Part shown: piece by piece, positions 1 through 10,780 of the stretch
How the letters are laid out: every line of letters begins with the position of its first letter
Numbering within the stretch: the stretch's first letter is position 1
NCBI RefSeq assembly: GCF_002078875.1
Contig: NC_034409.1
Coordinates: 59,287,244-59,351,243 of the forward strand
Source: Numida meleagris
Lineage: Eukaryota; Chordata; Aves; Galliformes; Numididae
Direction of reading: 5' to 3'
Length of the DNA stretch: 64,000 nt
Notes under the pieces: generated by a model
Databases searched by the model: none
What the model saw: only the letters and a program-made list of their open reading frames with translations
What the model was told of the DNA's origin: nothing
Position numbers and translations under genes: made by a program

Positions 1-2340
1 TGGAAATCTGATACAGGGAAATCTCAGAAGGTAGTCTATTAGATAGTGGAGCATGAGTATAGTCGCTATACACCATGGCAGATAATGTCAGGGATTTCTT
101 GTTCATCCACAGTCTCCTTTCATTTACAATACTGGAGTCAGAGTCATTAGCTGCCTACAGTAGTTTTGAGCAGCACTTATATTTATTAGGGATGGGAACA
201 CAAGAAAGCATTTAAAATAACAAGAGTTTAGAGAGGAGACATTGAGCTATTCTGCAGAGGGTGCAAGATAGAATATTCCCACAAATTAGGTGCGTTGAGT
301 CTTTACAGTACCTTCTATTTACAGTCCAAAAATTTTCACTATACTCTTACCTAATTCATAAGTCACACCCACCTATTACATATTCATAGGATTATGTAAG
401 TGCAAGGTTACATAACATTTCAATCTTTTGCACTTACACAGGCGTCTTTGGTGGTGTTCAATGGTTGTTTGGAAGGGTATCCCACTCCTCACTTTATCCA
501 TATTTGGGATCAAGGACACTTAGTCTCTTCTGATTGGTTACCATTTTGGACTTGTGCCTCATCTCAAGAATATCTGTCCTTGTTTCTTATTTATGGCAGT
601 CTTGGATCTTGAAGAGAAACATCCTGTCTCTGGAAGGTTGTTTATCCTAAATAATCAGGATATCTGGAATTTAAAGCAGAGCTTCAGCCTTCAGAAAAAT
701 ACCTAAGCCAGCCAAAACTTCAAATAATCTGCTTTTGAAGCATCATCCTGGGGACTATATCTTCATCGTCCCATTTCCACACTCCATATGTCTATGCAAG
801 GCTCTTGCTAATCATAAAGTTGATGGCAGTTATTATCAGGTCATTGCCTGCTAATCTCTCCCCCTGTCACAACCATTCCTCTTTTGGTGGCAATTTTTGT
901 CTAAAATTAGGTGGGGGAATTTTTATGGAAGAGTTGAGAAGTCTGGATAATCCAGATGGCATTCTAATATTTAGAAAACACTATTGTAGGTAGACGCATC
1001 AAAAAGTCCACTGAATATGTGTATTTTCCTACTATACAGGTTAGCAAAATTAAGTCTACTGCTCATGGTCTAACTTGTCTCTACTGTCTTAAGTAAATGA
1101 GTTGTATTGCACAGTTTTTTAAGTGTCCTAGGACTTCAGGTTGAAAGTGACTGATTAAAACTTTGCACATACACAAAATATCATAGACAATTTAGAAAAC
1201 AATGAATTACAGCAAGAATTCCAAAATACTTCTTCAAAAATAATAATTAAAAAGATCTTCAAATTTTCTTCACTCCTGAAAACTGATTTATTTTGGATTG
1301 AAAGCTTCAGAACCGCAGAATTCTAAAGTAAACAAAAGCAAAGAACTAGAACTATCATGAACCCAACAGAATGCTGTATTGAAATCAACTTAATAGGGAA
1401 AATGATAGAAATAGAAATAATAATAATAATAAAATTGTCCTGAATGAAAATGTTGTGAAGATGTTGTTATACATGGGTGGATTTTGAATCAATTCAGTGC
1501 CTGAGAGTGAAAGTACTTGCAGGTTAGATTAATTTTACTCCTGTCTCATTCCTTCTTTTTCTCATTTTTGAATGCAAAATGGGGTGGTATGAATGAAATT
1601 ATTACCTTGGAGTTTCTGCTGTGCGATATATACCAGCAGGCCCTATTATCTTGCAGATAATAGGTATGCTGATCACAAAACGTAGTTCATTCAATGATAA
1701 GGCCATGACTTCTTGAGATCTACTCTGGATAATGGTAGAATGCTTCATGAAGGGACACGATAATTACTTTTAACATTTAAGAGAAGACATACAAAGGAGT
1801 TATTATATAATTTCCCACAGTTATCAATGGGGCTGCCCTCTAATGAAGCCAGGCTGAATTGGAACAGTAATGGAAAAAAAAAAAACGCAGAGTATTTTCT
1901 TACATGAAAAATCACAGCTTTCCATTTCAAACTGTTCTGTTCTTTAAAAAGACAAGCTGGCACTGAAAAACTTAATAGAAAGGTATACTATTTAAATTCT
2001 GTTAATTTTCTCCTGCAGCACCTTCTCCATTTTTTCAGGAAACAAGCAAGATGACCCTTAACACAAAACTCTCAGTGAGCAGACTACATTTCACTGTATG
2101 ATTAAGCTGGATTTCTTTTTCTTCAGCTTTTGGATGTCTAACCCACAGTACCTAAAAAAAGACTAAAGCATCCAGCATGTACTAATGTGTCCAGGATCAC
2201 CATGCATTCTTACAGTCAGAAGTATCTACATAAATACAACAAATTACAACCAATGCAAACTGATATAACGCCCTAAATTTCAATAGTTTCTGACTCTGAG
2301 AAGAATGAAATGAGAATTCACTGTCATTCAATATGTCCTG
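1..2340. other. unique AT-rich non-coding DNA
   Basis: No gene, RNA gene or recognisable transposon was found on either strand. Frames are interrupted every few dozen codons. The only low-complexity items are a short AAT-type repeat near 1417-1431 and an A-rich run near 1873-1884. Confidence 0.6.
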
Positions 2341-2582
2341 GAGGAATCACAGAACCAGAATATCCCAAGTTTGAAAGTACCCTTAATGATCATTGAGTCC
2401 AACTCCTGGCTCCACACAGCACCACCCAAAAGTCAAATCATGTCTGAGAGCATTGTCTAGATGATTCTTCAATGCTGGAAAGCTTGGTGCCAAGACCACT
2501 GCCCTGGGGTGGGTGTTTCAGTGCATGACCACTGTTTTAGTGAAGAACCTTTTCCTGATATCCAATCCAAGCCTTCCTTGTA
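2341..2582 (-). mobile_element. CR1 LINE 3' fragment
   Basis: Read on the minus strand this is the 3' end of a 5'-truncated CR1 retrotransposon. The plus strand shows AATCACAGAACCAGAATATCC, then a 'cattgagtccaactcctgg' block and 'ctccacacagcaccaccc', the layout seen again at 58.83 kb, so the two copies appear to be one subfamily. The 5' end is lost near 2582. It has no coding capacity. CR1 is the dominant LINE of birds and typically leaves short 3' fragments. Confidence 0.85.
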
Positions 2583-4262
2583 ACGCGTGTTCTTGTGCTC
2601 TTTGGATCTGTTGTGGTTTCCAGGGAAATAAATGGGGACCATTATTTTCAGAGCAATTTATGTAGTTTGGATATACAGCTCTTAACAATCTCATAACACT
2701 GACAGCTAAATACTATCTGCAGCTAATGTCTGGAATCTTAAATACAAAATCAATATAGCAAATCATTCATTACCAAAAAAATCTCTCCAAGGGTTTTTCT
2801 TTCATTATATGTCACTAGAACACAGTATGCAATTATTCATAATTCAATTATACAAGAAAATCCCCACAACTTACATGTCTTAACTGCATTACATGGTTAA
2901 ATACATATTTTTTTGAGACACCTACTTCCCACACAAGGCAAGAGATCAAATAAAAATACATTTCATGGTACCAAATGGATGTCATTCTACTCCTTGTCAT
3001 AAATGTGCTTTCTGCCTACTGAACACTCGCACAGAGAATTTATAGAAATCTGACATAATTGCTTATATTCTGAGACTGTTACTTTTTCTTCAAGACCTTC
3101 TCAAAATATTTAATAAATGGTGTTTACAGTCGAAAGTGAGCTGTTAGAAGCTGTTTTCTGCTGCTGAATCCGATAAATCAACAAGAACTGTGGATGCAGT
3201 ATTTGAAAATTAATGTTTCTAATGATAGTTCCTTTACAGTATTTCCAATTGCAGCCTGAATAAAATAAAATAAATTTCATATCATCTTTGTGTATAAAGT
3301 CTTTTACTTGTCTACTCACCATAATTCTACAAGCTTTTTTTTTTTTTACCATATATATGAATATTCTTCCTTCTCCATTTATACTGATGGAATTTGTATT
3401 GCCAAAGGCTAAGTTGAAGAAGTGTCTTTTACATTTGTTTATACATCCATGGACCCTATACATCTGTGGCCCTTTACATCTCCATAAGCACAAAAGTTTT
3501 GTTCTGCTTATTTTCTGGTAAATTCAACAGTACCATGAAAGCTACTATGGGAAGTCGTAGTGTGATCTGATTGCTGACTGTTTTGGGACAGAATTTGAAG
3601 AATAGAACCAAGTCCCTGAGCGTATTTAATGATAATTCAGTGCAGAAAACAGAAGAACATTACATGCGATTTTACTTGCCTTTTGTGGTGAAAGAGTGGC
3701 TTTCCATATCTTTCATTCTAGAAGATTTTATTTTCCCAGCTGCATCAAGTAAAGGTAGTTCATGGTATGCTGGGTGACCACACTCCTTCCTTCAGGAATT
3801 CAGTTTTTGACTGTACGGGAGTCCAAGATACGAAAAGTCTCCAACACTGAGATGATGTCACCAGGCCAGTGCACCAACCCTCACAGCACAATACAACAGA
3901 CATAAACAGAAGCTTACTTCTCAGACCAGTGTGGCTGCAGTTCTACAGGTTTTGTACTATACTAAAGCCCTTGACTGGTTCCAATCCAGGCCTTGTAACA
4001 GGAAATACTGATCCTTGCACTAATTTTGCTGCACAGAACATATCTGTCCTGCATTATGTTATTCATACTTTGGTTATTACGCTACTCAAATATGTGTCAT
4101 ACTATTTACGTACTAAATCCCAATGAGAGAACTGTCAAGCCACTGTCTAGTTCTTCTTATCTCCCAAATGATCAAAAACTTACCAAACAGAAGCAGAGTA
4201 TTTTCAGTCCTTCAAGTCATATTATGTATTTGAGTTAAATATTTTTTGAATGGTGATGTACA
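2583..4262. other. unique non-coding DNA
   Basis: AT-rich sequence with no supported feature. A 127-codon minus-strand frame at 3110-3493 and shorter overlapping plus-strand frames have no recognisable domain and include a lysine run made by a poly-T tract, so I treat them as chance. Confidence 0.55.
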
Positions 4263-4264
4263 TA

Positions 4265-4288
4265 GGTCGCTCCAAAAGTAATGCCTCC
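4265..4288 (+). repeat. mariner terminal inverted repeat, left
   Basis: 24-base terminal repeat beginning GGTCGCTCC and ending GCCTCC, preceded by TA. It pairs with the complement of 4761-4784 with three mismatches. Confidence 0.85.
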
Positions 4289-4465
4289 TATTTATTTCCA
4301 TGGAAAAAATAACAGGTAAAAAGAGCACAGTGACACAGTTTGATAGTGCAGATTCTCAGCTACAAAACTACTTTCCAACACAGTCACCACCATTAGCTAT
4401 GCATTTTCATAATGAACAAGATCTTGCATGCTACACAGAAAATTCTGCACCAGCAGAAGTGACTC

Positions 4466-4748
4466 ACTGTCACTTCGGCCACTGCTGAAAATGCACCATC
4501 CACCACCTCACTGTGCTCACATACACTGTTTAGTGTCCATAAATGTTCAGCAAATGTAGATGAATTTAAATGGTTGACACTTCACTTACACCCTTTTGCA
4601 CCATACTCGCTTCCATGTCAGACACCATTTTGTCGTACTGTCTCTCTGCTGACAACTGTTGAACAGCAACAAAATGTAATGCAATATTCGTGGGCAGGTT
4701 CAAACTACTGCCATACCACCAGCATTTGCTTCTGATGTCACTGGCCAA
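4466..4748 (-). pseudogene. mariner transposase N-terminal remnant
   Basis: This is a decayed start of a mariner transposase gene, whose intact product would bind the terminal repeats and excise the element. The frame opens with ATG at 4748 and stops at 4566, then continues in the same frame with motifs expected of the transposase helix-turn-helix (LLNIYG followed by VSTVR) interrupted by further stops. No catalytic aspartates can be seen, because the sequence runs into the other terminal repeat after a large deletion. No product is expected. Confidence 0.65.
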
Positions 4749-4760
4749 TACAATAAAACA

Positions 4761-4784
4761 GGAGGCATTACTTTTGGATCAGCC
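4761..4784 (-). repeat. mariner terminal inverted repeat, right
   Basis: The complement starts GGCTGATCC and ends GCCTCC, matching the left terminal repeat at 21 of 24 positions. This is the 5' end relative to the decayed transposase frame. Confidence 0.85.
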
Positions 4785-4786
4785 CT

Positions 4787-6349
4787 CATATTTGTCTGGC
4801 TAAATAGAACATATTTTAAAGATTGTGTTAATGTCCTATATGAGCCATACATATGCATACTTTATTCTTTCAGTTCATCCTTTAGAAACTTCCCTTTTAT
4901 TTTTGTAACCATGTGTGAAAATTATAAGGGTACATTTTACATTCATCAGGATTATTTAATAGATATGTGTATTCACAGTGAGAGAGCTATTATCCTTTCT
5001 TGTTCTTTCTTCTCATGACCAAAAAATCTTGCTCCTTTTTAAAAACTGTCATTTTGTTAAAAAGATAGTGATTTTATGTATTTAGGAAGTGGATTACATT
5101 TTATGAAATATAATAATTAATAAACCGTATGTATCACACAGTATTTCAGAGTGTGTGGGCACTGAGTCTTTTCCTTTACTGGCAGGTACCAGCAAAGTAC
5201 TGAAGTTCTGAAAGCAATACATAGGAATACTCAATCTGCTACATGCAGTAAGGATGAGAGAGAAAGCAAGGTAACTGAGATGTTTATTACTGCAAAGCAA
5301 ATATAATAACTGTTGGATTAATAGGATATAGCTTGAAGTTAGAATTCCATTTCGTGTTCAAATTTACAAGAAAACCATTCCAATTCTTCAAGCAGTTTCA
5401 TGCTTTGGATCTTTGCACCTTATGCTTCCTCTTTACAGAATACACTCTCCATGGGCATTGTCTTTAAAACAGTTCAAAGTAGACATCAAACCCTACCAAA
5501 TGAAAAGGGGCAAATGATCAGGTAGTGAGAAATCAAACTAGGTAACCAGGAGAAATTAAACTGTTTGTTAAATATGGAATGTGTGAGAACTATTTGGTTC
5601 TTTCTTAGCATTTTTAAATATTCACTATATTCTATGAAGAAATCATGGGCTTTTTGTTACTGTAGAGTCACAAGTTCTTTTGAATTTGAGTGGGAAAGAA
5701 ACAATATATGTACAGAACTGGGGAGCAAGAAAGAGAATGTGAAAGTTACAGGCATATATCCATATAAACAACGCTTTCAAACAGAATAGGGAAAGATGAT
5801 GCATGATAATAGTCTTATTACAGCTATTGATGTGGGCTGTAGAATTAATGTGAACATAGCACACAGATAATAACAAAGTCTGAGAGGTGGATAGAGGCAC
5901 TTCTGGCAATCTAGTCCATCTCTCTGACAATGATAGTTTCTCTAAAAGTTTGTTTTCTGAAGTTCTGCCTCTCTGGACTTTGCATACAAAAGGCAAGAGT
6001 GTTCTACTTGTAATTTTGGGATGTACCAGAACATAAAGATTCTATTTCTAATAGAATCATCAATTTCTATTTCTAATTCTATGATTCTATGATTATGGAA
6101 GTTTTTGTATTCTGCTAATTAATTATGAAAGAATATAACTTGAGAGATTCTCAAATGTTCAAGTCACAAACTGCTTATGTATCTTGAATCCAAGTTTTAA
6201 TCATTTCCAATAAATCAACAAGTCTGGAACCTCTGACTAATTTTCACCATGCAGTCTCCATTATAGAAATATCTACACAAAAGAGAAAGTGGCACTCTAT
6301 GTCTAGTTCTGCCACAGTAACATGGAGAGCTATTGTCCCCAGTCATTTG
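4787..6349. other. unique non-coding DNA with a possible CR1 tail
   Basis: No gene seen. At 6074-6095 the sequence ATTCTATGATTCTATGATT resembles the CR1 3' terminal repeat, but no CR1 body is convincing beside it. A line at 5905-5935 ('ggcaatctagtccatctctctg') weakly resembles the minus-strand CR1 3' block. Both hints together are insufficient to call a copy. Confidence 0.4.
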
Positions 6350-7580
6350 ATGGGAAGACCCTGATCATGCAGCTGGGAACTGAGTCATTCCTTCTAGTAG
6401 GAATTCCTTCTTTGACAGAGAAGGGACTTGGTTTGCTTCAAGTCATAGGTTCACTGCTGGGGAAAACCACCCAGGCTATCCTCTGCTCTCAGCTCTGACG
6501 TGTACAACAAAGTCAGAGCAACAAGATTTTCTCAACTTCTTTGATTATTATTATTACCAGGGATTTTTTTTAAGAAGGATATTCCATAGCCCCTCTGAAG
6601 TTTCCTTTTCCTAATACTGATGAGTGTGCTGACAGGCAGGTATAATTTCTACTTTCTGAATGTAAATTTATTCAGTTTGTTCTTCCTTCTGTTCAATAGT
6701 CATAATGGAACATGAGTTACACACAGCAACCTCCATCATCTTCATTTTTCTAAACTCAAATCAGATCCTTAAAATCTTTTCCATTTGAAAATCAGTTTTC
6801 AAACCACCGAGTCTTCTTTCTCAGCATCCAATTTTTCCAAACAACTCCCCAAATTTGTTTTCAAAATGGAAATGATTCTAGGTGAATATCTGAGTTTAAT
6901 GAAAATGTTATCTTCTGTGCTTTGCAAATTGTGCTTTCTGTAGCATATTCTAGAATGAGATTTGTGATTTTTTTCTATAACAGCTTAATTCTGGTTATTC
7001 ATACTCGGCTTGCAATTCATTATAATCTGCTGCACTTTTTCAGCATAGTGCCACTGATTCCTGTTTTCCCTGCTTCATAATTATGCATTTTATTTGTCCT
7101 CATTATAGGCTTTATTCTTGACTTTATTCAACTATTTCTTCTTGATTTTAGAATATCTTTCCAATAATTTACTGAAATTATTTTGGATTCTGAGTATGTC
7201 TTCTAAAAGGTTTGTAGGCTGATCTTTTTTGGAGTCATCTATGTATTTTATAACTATTAAATAATTTTCATTGTCTGAATCACTAATGGAGATAATGGCA
7301 CAATGCTAAGCATAGAAGAGACTATGATATTCAATTCCATTTTGACAGAAACTTATTATAATTAGATCTAAGCAGATTTTTTTAACCAGATATGCCCATT
7401 TTATGCCAATATTTCCTTATACGAATTATATTTTCTAATTCTGTGAGTTGGTATCAGAAGCCTTACTAAAGTTAAGATAATACTGCATCTATGTTTACTT
7501 TTGTTATAGTAACCATGCTAGAAACGAAAATTTGATTAGCTTGGAGAAGTTAATTCTTGAAAAATCTGTCTGTTATTCTA
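6350..7580 (-). mobile_element. ancient, heavily diverged CR1-type LINE
   Basis: Read on the minus strand, segments follow the order of a CR1 open reading frame and 3' end. Near 7450-7490 the complement reads like the reverse-transcriptase 'YLDFSKAFDT' region (here decayed, with YLNFSKASDT visible). Next come the 'gatgactcc.aaa' block (7230 region), a 'catcattctgg'-like block (about 6945-6965), and the 3' untranslated part with 'agaaagtagaaatt' and 'ctatggaatatcctt' (6575-6660). Many stops and indels show great age, and no avian CR1 terminal octamer remains. Boundaries are approximate. Confidence 0.5.
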
Positions 7581-8647
7581 ATTAATCCTAGTCTCTTCTA
7601 CAAGCTTTTATAAGCTTTTGAAACATTTAAGTCTATTTATTCTTGAAGTTAGCCTGAATTGTCTTAATTCTCAGACTAAGAATTCCAAAGAAGAATTAAA
7701 AAAGGAAGAAAAAGAAATTTTTATTTTAAATAACACCGTCAGTGATTATCATCAGGCTCTGCAAACTCAAATACATTCTACAATAAATGCTATAATAGAC
7801 TGAAATTATCTATTCCTTTCTCCTACTCTGATCTGCACACCTGTGCACTGTTAATATAATTGTATTAAGCATCTGGTTGCAACTGAATGTCTTTGTGTAA
7901 AAATTGAATCAGAGAGTTCACTGAGAACATAAGCTTGCATCATTTGCCACTTAGTTTCCTGTTCTATTAAGTAATGAATCTGTTTTTCTTTTTCCTTCCT
8001 TTCACTTGCAAAGCCTTTCATAAACCTCGCTACTTATGAATCTTTTATTATTATCAAAGCTCTAATTGTTTTCTGGATTCTAAAAGTAGTTTCAGTGATT
8101 TCCTGGCTTCTTCCTGCTCCCAGAGGCCCTCTGTATAGTTATTAATACCTCTAGTTTTCATGTTACCTCACTAAAGTTAGTTTCAGCATAGGGAAATGTT
8201 TTGTTTGAAGTACAGTTTGAAGAAGTATATGGAACTTCATGTAAAATGCATGAATTGCAAAAGGAAAATAAAGAACTTCCTAATGTAACTTTGGAGAGAG
8301 GGAAAGTACTAAGGGTTATAGTAATGTTCATCCTGTTTGGTATTCTTTGTAAGATAATCTAGCTTAAAAATGAGGCAACACACAAAATAAAGATCTTTTA
8401 AAGAATTTTAGAATATGCACTCTTATTGTGGATAATATTGTTTTGTAACTTTTCATTACTTTTCTACACTTACAAGAAAAAATGTCACCAAAGCATGCAT
8501 CTGCGGTACTGATTGTGACATACTTTATTCTCATGTGTCTTGTGTCTGTCATATGTCCAGTTTTTGAGCTTTGTTTCTGCTTTTTTTTTTTTTTGCCTTA
8601 GCTTCACAAGATAAGCTTACCTAGTACAAACAATTTTAATATATTCA
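7581..8647. other. unique non-coding DNA
   Basis: AT-rich sequence with no gene or clear repeat. The 61-codon plus-strand frame at 7618-7803 is K/E-rich because of A-rich DNA and has no recognisable domain. Confidence 0.5.
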
Positions 8648-9037
8648 ATGACTGAGGAGAAAATGAAATTCCTATATCTCAGACTTGATCTTCATTTTTC
8701 AAGTTTCTTTCATAGCATGAGATGTGATTACTGGGATGCTATATATTTGACTCAGTGCTATGCATTTGAAAAGGCATGGGATAAGAGTATGTATGAGTTC
8801 AGGTGGCTGAGAACTGTAGTGCCAAAAGTTTTGACTCCTCGTTAGTGCTTCACTGAAATGAAACCAGTCGAAGGAGAAGCCCCAGCCGTGGAAGACAAAA
8901 CTCCCTTCCAGGGTAACAAAATGACCACAGTTTATTTGACCAGCTCGGCCCATAATAATGTGAAGCCTTGGAAATCCACAAAGAATATTTGCCATAACAA
9001 ACAGCACGTTAGATAAAGATAGCAGCACTGCAGTCAT
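8648..9037. other. segment open on both strands, function unknown
   Basis: The plus strand has one frame running from 8648 to about 9016 with a single in-frame TAG at 8843-8845, about 122 codons in all. The minus strand has a 112-codon ATG frame over 8699-9037. I recognise neither translation. Base composition over 8830-8960 is richer in G+C than the flanks. It could be a decayed exon, a retrocopy fragment or chance; the in-frame stop and lack of any domain argue against an active gene. Confidence 0.25.
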
Positions 9038-9641
9038 TACTTGAATAAACTTTCTTAAGTAGAAATGTTTTAGCTTCCAAGAAGTCTAGAAGGCTGGAAC
9101 TACTATTCAGATTTCTTTCTTCTAACAACACCATTGCCTTCATTTCAAACACTCCAAAATTACTTAACATTTCAGAACAGAGATTTTTCCATTGTACTTA
9201 CATATTTCTTAACATTGTTGAGTATTGCTCAATAACTTGAACAAATGCTATTTTGCTTTCCTTGGAAATACTTGAGGTTTTGATCAATTCTAATTTTGTC
9301 CTGGACAGCTATGCTTATAAAGTTTTTTCTCCTATTCCTTTTTGCATACATTTTTTCTTCCCAAACTTTCCAGACTAGAAATGGCAGTTGTCATGACAAC
9401 ATAACACATTTACTGCTCTTGTATTCCTATGATTGTTACTTGCTTTTGATGGCAGCAGCTGACAGCCTATTTTAGAAGTATGGGTATATGAAGTTATCCT
9501 CTTGGCTTTTTTTTGTTGTTGTTTGTTTATTTTGCATGTGGCTGATTGCAGAAAGTACTTGGTTAAGTACACTATAGTTTGATCCCTTCCAAAACACATC
9601 CAGAGAGAAGTTTTCCCGCAGAAATCTAAAATGAACACTTA

Positions 9642-9707
9642 CATTGTCCTAAAAGCAGATTTGTTATCCATTGTGCAGTAAGCTGATCTCACACACAGAG
9701 ACGAGAT
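9642..9707 (-). repeat. remnant of the second LTR (U5 end only)
   Basis: About 66 bases align with the U5 end at 10394-10460: both show a TTGTC-A/G-rich start, a GTG(C/T)CAGTAAG-like core, and ACACACAGAGA followed by GATACT. Similarity stops near 9707, so the rest of this LTR is deleted. Confidence 0.55.
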
Positions 9708-10380
9708 ACTGACTCAGATAATATCATTAAAGCCCCAAACTCATTTCCATCAACTTACATTTCCATCTAGTATCATAATCATTTCATAACCCAAAGAACA
9801 AGTCAACTTACAGAATTTCACCCCACTTATCTACAGGATGATAAAATAACATTAATTGCAATACAGCATAATAATTCAAAGTTCCCATTTCTGGCCATTC
9901 TTCCCATCATGCAATTTATACATTGGCCACCACTGCACACAATAGCGTTTCAATATTTTCTTAATCAGGAGATCCCCACCAAATTTATCCTGACGTTTTA
10001 GGATGCATCTCAGAGGTAAGCAAAGGGGAATTTCAGAGGAGGGACTGGTCCCCAAACTTCCAACAAATTTTTTTATCCAAGACTACATACAGTGTGATCT
10101 TCAGCACCTACATGTATGATTTCTTACTCTTACCAAATACCAAATGTTGGATAATTATCAAAAAAAAACAAACAAAATTAGCAAATAAGAGCCTCTTATT
10201 CCCCTGTGACACCATAAAGTCAGCATCTCAATTTAAGTGCTGCTCCTTAGTGTCACTTACTGCCACAGAAGGGGAGGGGCATCCAACAGAGTCCCTGAGA
10301 AAAGGTCAATGCACGCTGGAGTCTAATCCCTGCCAGCTGCAGCAAGTCGATCCAGACAAGGCCTCATGGCTACTCTACCT

Positions 10381-10389
10381 GGGTCACCA
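10381..10389 (-). other. retroviral primer-binding-site-like sequence
   Basis: The minus strand reads TGGTGACCC immediately after the LTR end (after a short GTTTTC spacer). TGG pairs with the universal tRNA CCA end, and the nine bases match the start of the tRNA-Trp primer site used by avian leukosis-type viruses; the bases after that diverge. Confidence 0.5.
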
Positions 10390-10544
10390 GAAAACTGTTG
10401 TCTGAAAGGTAAATTAATTACCCGGTGTACAGTAAGCCAATCTAACACACAGAGAGAAGATACTATTTTCTTAGAAAATTGCTCAAGTTTGGGTGCTAGG
10501 TGATTTCCCACAAAACTAGCACATCTCAGGATTTTTGCAACACT

Positions 10545-10556
10545 TTTTTATAAATA
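10545..10556 (-). promoter_or_regulatory. LTR TATA-like box
   Basis: The minus strand reads TATTTATAAAAA, about 45 bases downstream of the CCAAT box at 10601-10605. This is the normal spacing for a retroviral promoter. Transcription would run toward lower coordinates. Confidence 0.5.
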
Positions 10557-10600
10557 CTATTATCGCTTGACCACTACACTGATACAGCCTCTGTCCTACA

Positions 10601-10605
10601 ATTGG
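10601..10605 (-). promoter_or_regulatory. LTR CCAAT box
   Basis: The plus strand ATTGG gives CCAAT on the minus strand, between the U3 tandem repeats and the TATA-like box. Confidence 0.5.
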
Positions 10606-10647
10606 TCAGTTAAAAATAGAGCTAATCTCCTTTTCTGCTGGCTTCGT

Positions 10648-10714
10648 TATTCATGCTATTATGTACTTTTTTACTTATTCATGCTTTTATGTACTATTCA
10701 TGTTATTATGTACT
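10648..10714 (-). repeat. three-copy tandem repeat in U3
   Basis: Three near-identical units lie at 10648-10668, 10675-10695 and 10696-10714. Each has ATTCATG, then a short T/A part, then TATGTACT on the plus strand. They sit upstream of the CCAAT and TATA boxes in the LTR's own orientation, the usual place of retroviral enhancer repeats. Confidence 0.75.
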
Positions 10715-10780
10715 TTTTCAAGAAGCGCATTTTTTTTTCAAGATGCTCCTATCTTCAAAGAGAAGTCACACCATGATTAA

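Larger units (their letters stand above)
4263..4786 (-). mobile_element. internally deleted mariner (Galluhop-like) DNA transposon
   Basis: Two terminal inverted repeats bound about 520 bp: 4265-4288 and the complement of 4761-4784 agree at 21 of 24 positions and share CCAAAAGTAATGCCTCC. A TA dinucleotide lies directly outside the left end (4263-4264), as expected for Tc1/mariner; the right-hand TA is degraded. On the minus strand, in one frame from about 4748 to 4466, a decayed coding segment reads through three stop codons and keeps a stretch like the mariner transposase N-terminal helix-turn-helix (HLHLLNIYG, then VYVSTVRWW). Intact mariners are about 1.3 kb, so the centre, including the catalytic DDD region, is missing. 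It cannot make transposase. The Galluhop name is from memory; the Tc1/mariner superfamily assignment is firmer. Confidence 0.85.
9642..10780 (-). mobile_element. short endogenous retrovirus with LTR, PBS and second-LTR remnant
   Basis: The element lies on the minus strand. A nearly complete 5' LTR occupies about 10394-10780, a primer-binding-site-like sequence sits at 10381-10389, and a second copy of the LTR's U5 end lies at 9642-9707, where the 3' LTR should end. Both U5 copies share CAGTAAGC, then ATCT and ACACACAGAGA, then GATACT in the same order, with spaced mismatches. Only about 0.67 kb separates them, far too little for gag-pol-env, so the virus has lost its genes and most of its 3' LTR. 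The internal part shows no recognisable coding region. Inferred to be an avian class II-like element because of the tRNA-Trp-like primer site; the family name is not assigned. Confidence 0.65.
10394..10780 (-). repeat. retroviral 5' LTR (U3-R-U5)
   Basis: On the minus strand it contains, in order, three copies of an approximately 20-base U3 repeat, a CCAAT box (10601-10605), a TATA-like box (10545-10556), and a U5 end that ends in ACA just before the primer-binding site. The U3 outer boundary is not sharp and is placed near 10780. Confidence 0.6.

Noticed and set aside
3110..3493. 127-codon minus-strand frame
   Set aside because: No domain, includes a lysine run from poly-T, overlapped by an opposite-strand frame.
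5643..5996. 117-codon minus-strand frame
   Set aside because: No motif or homology recognised, and AT-rich surroundings.
6074..6095. CR1 terminal-repeat-like ATTCTATGATTCTATGATT
   Set aside because: No CR1 body adjoins it in the right orientation; could be chance in ATTCTA-rich sequence.
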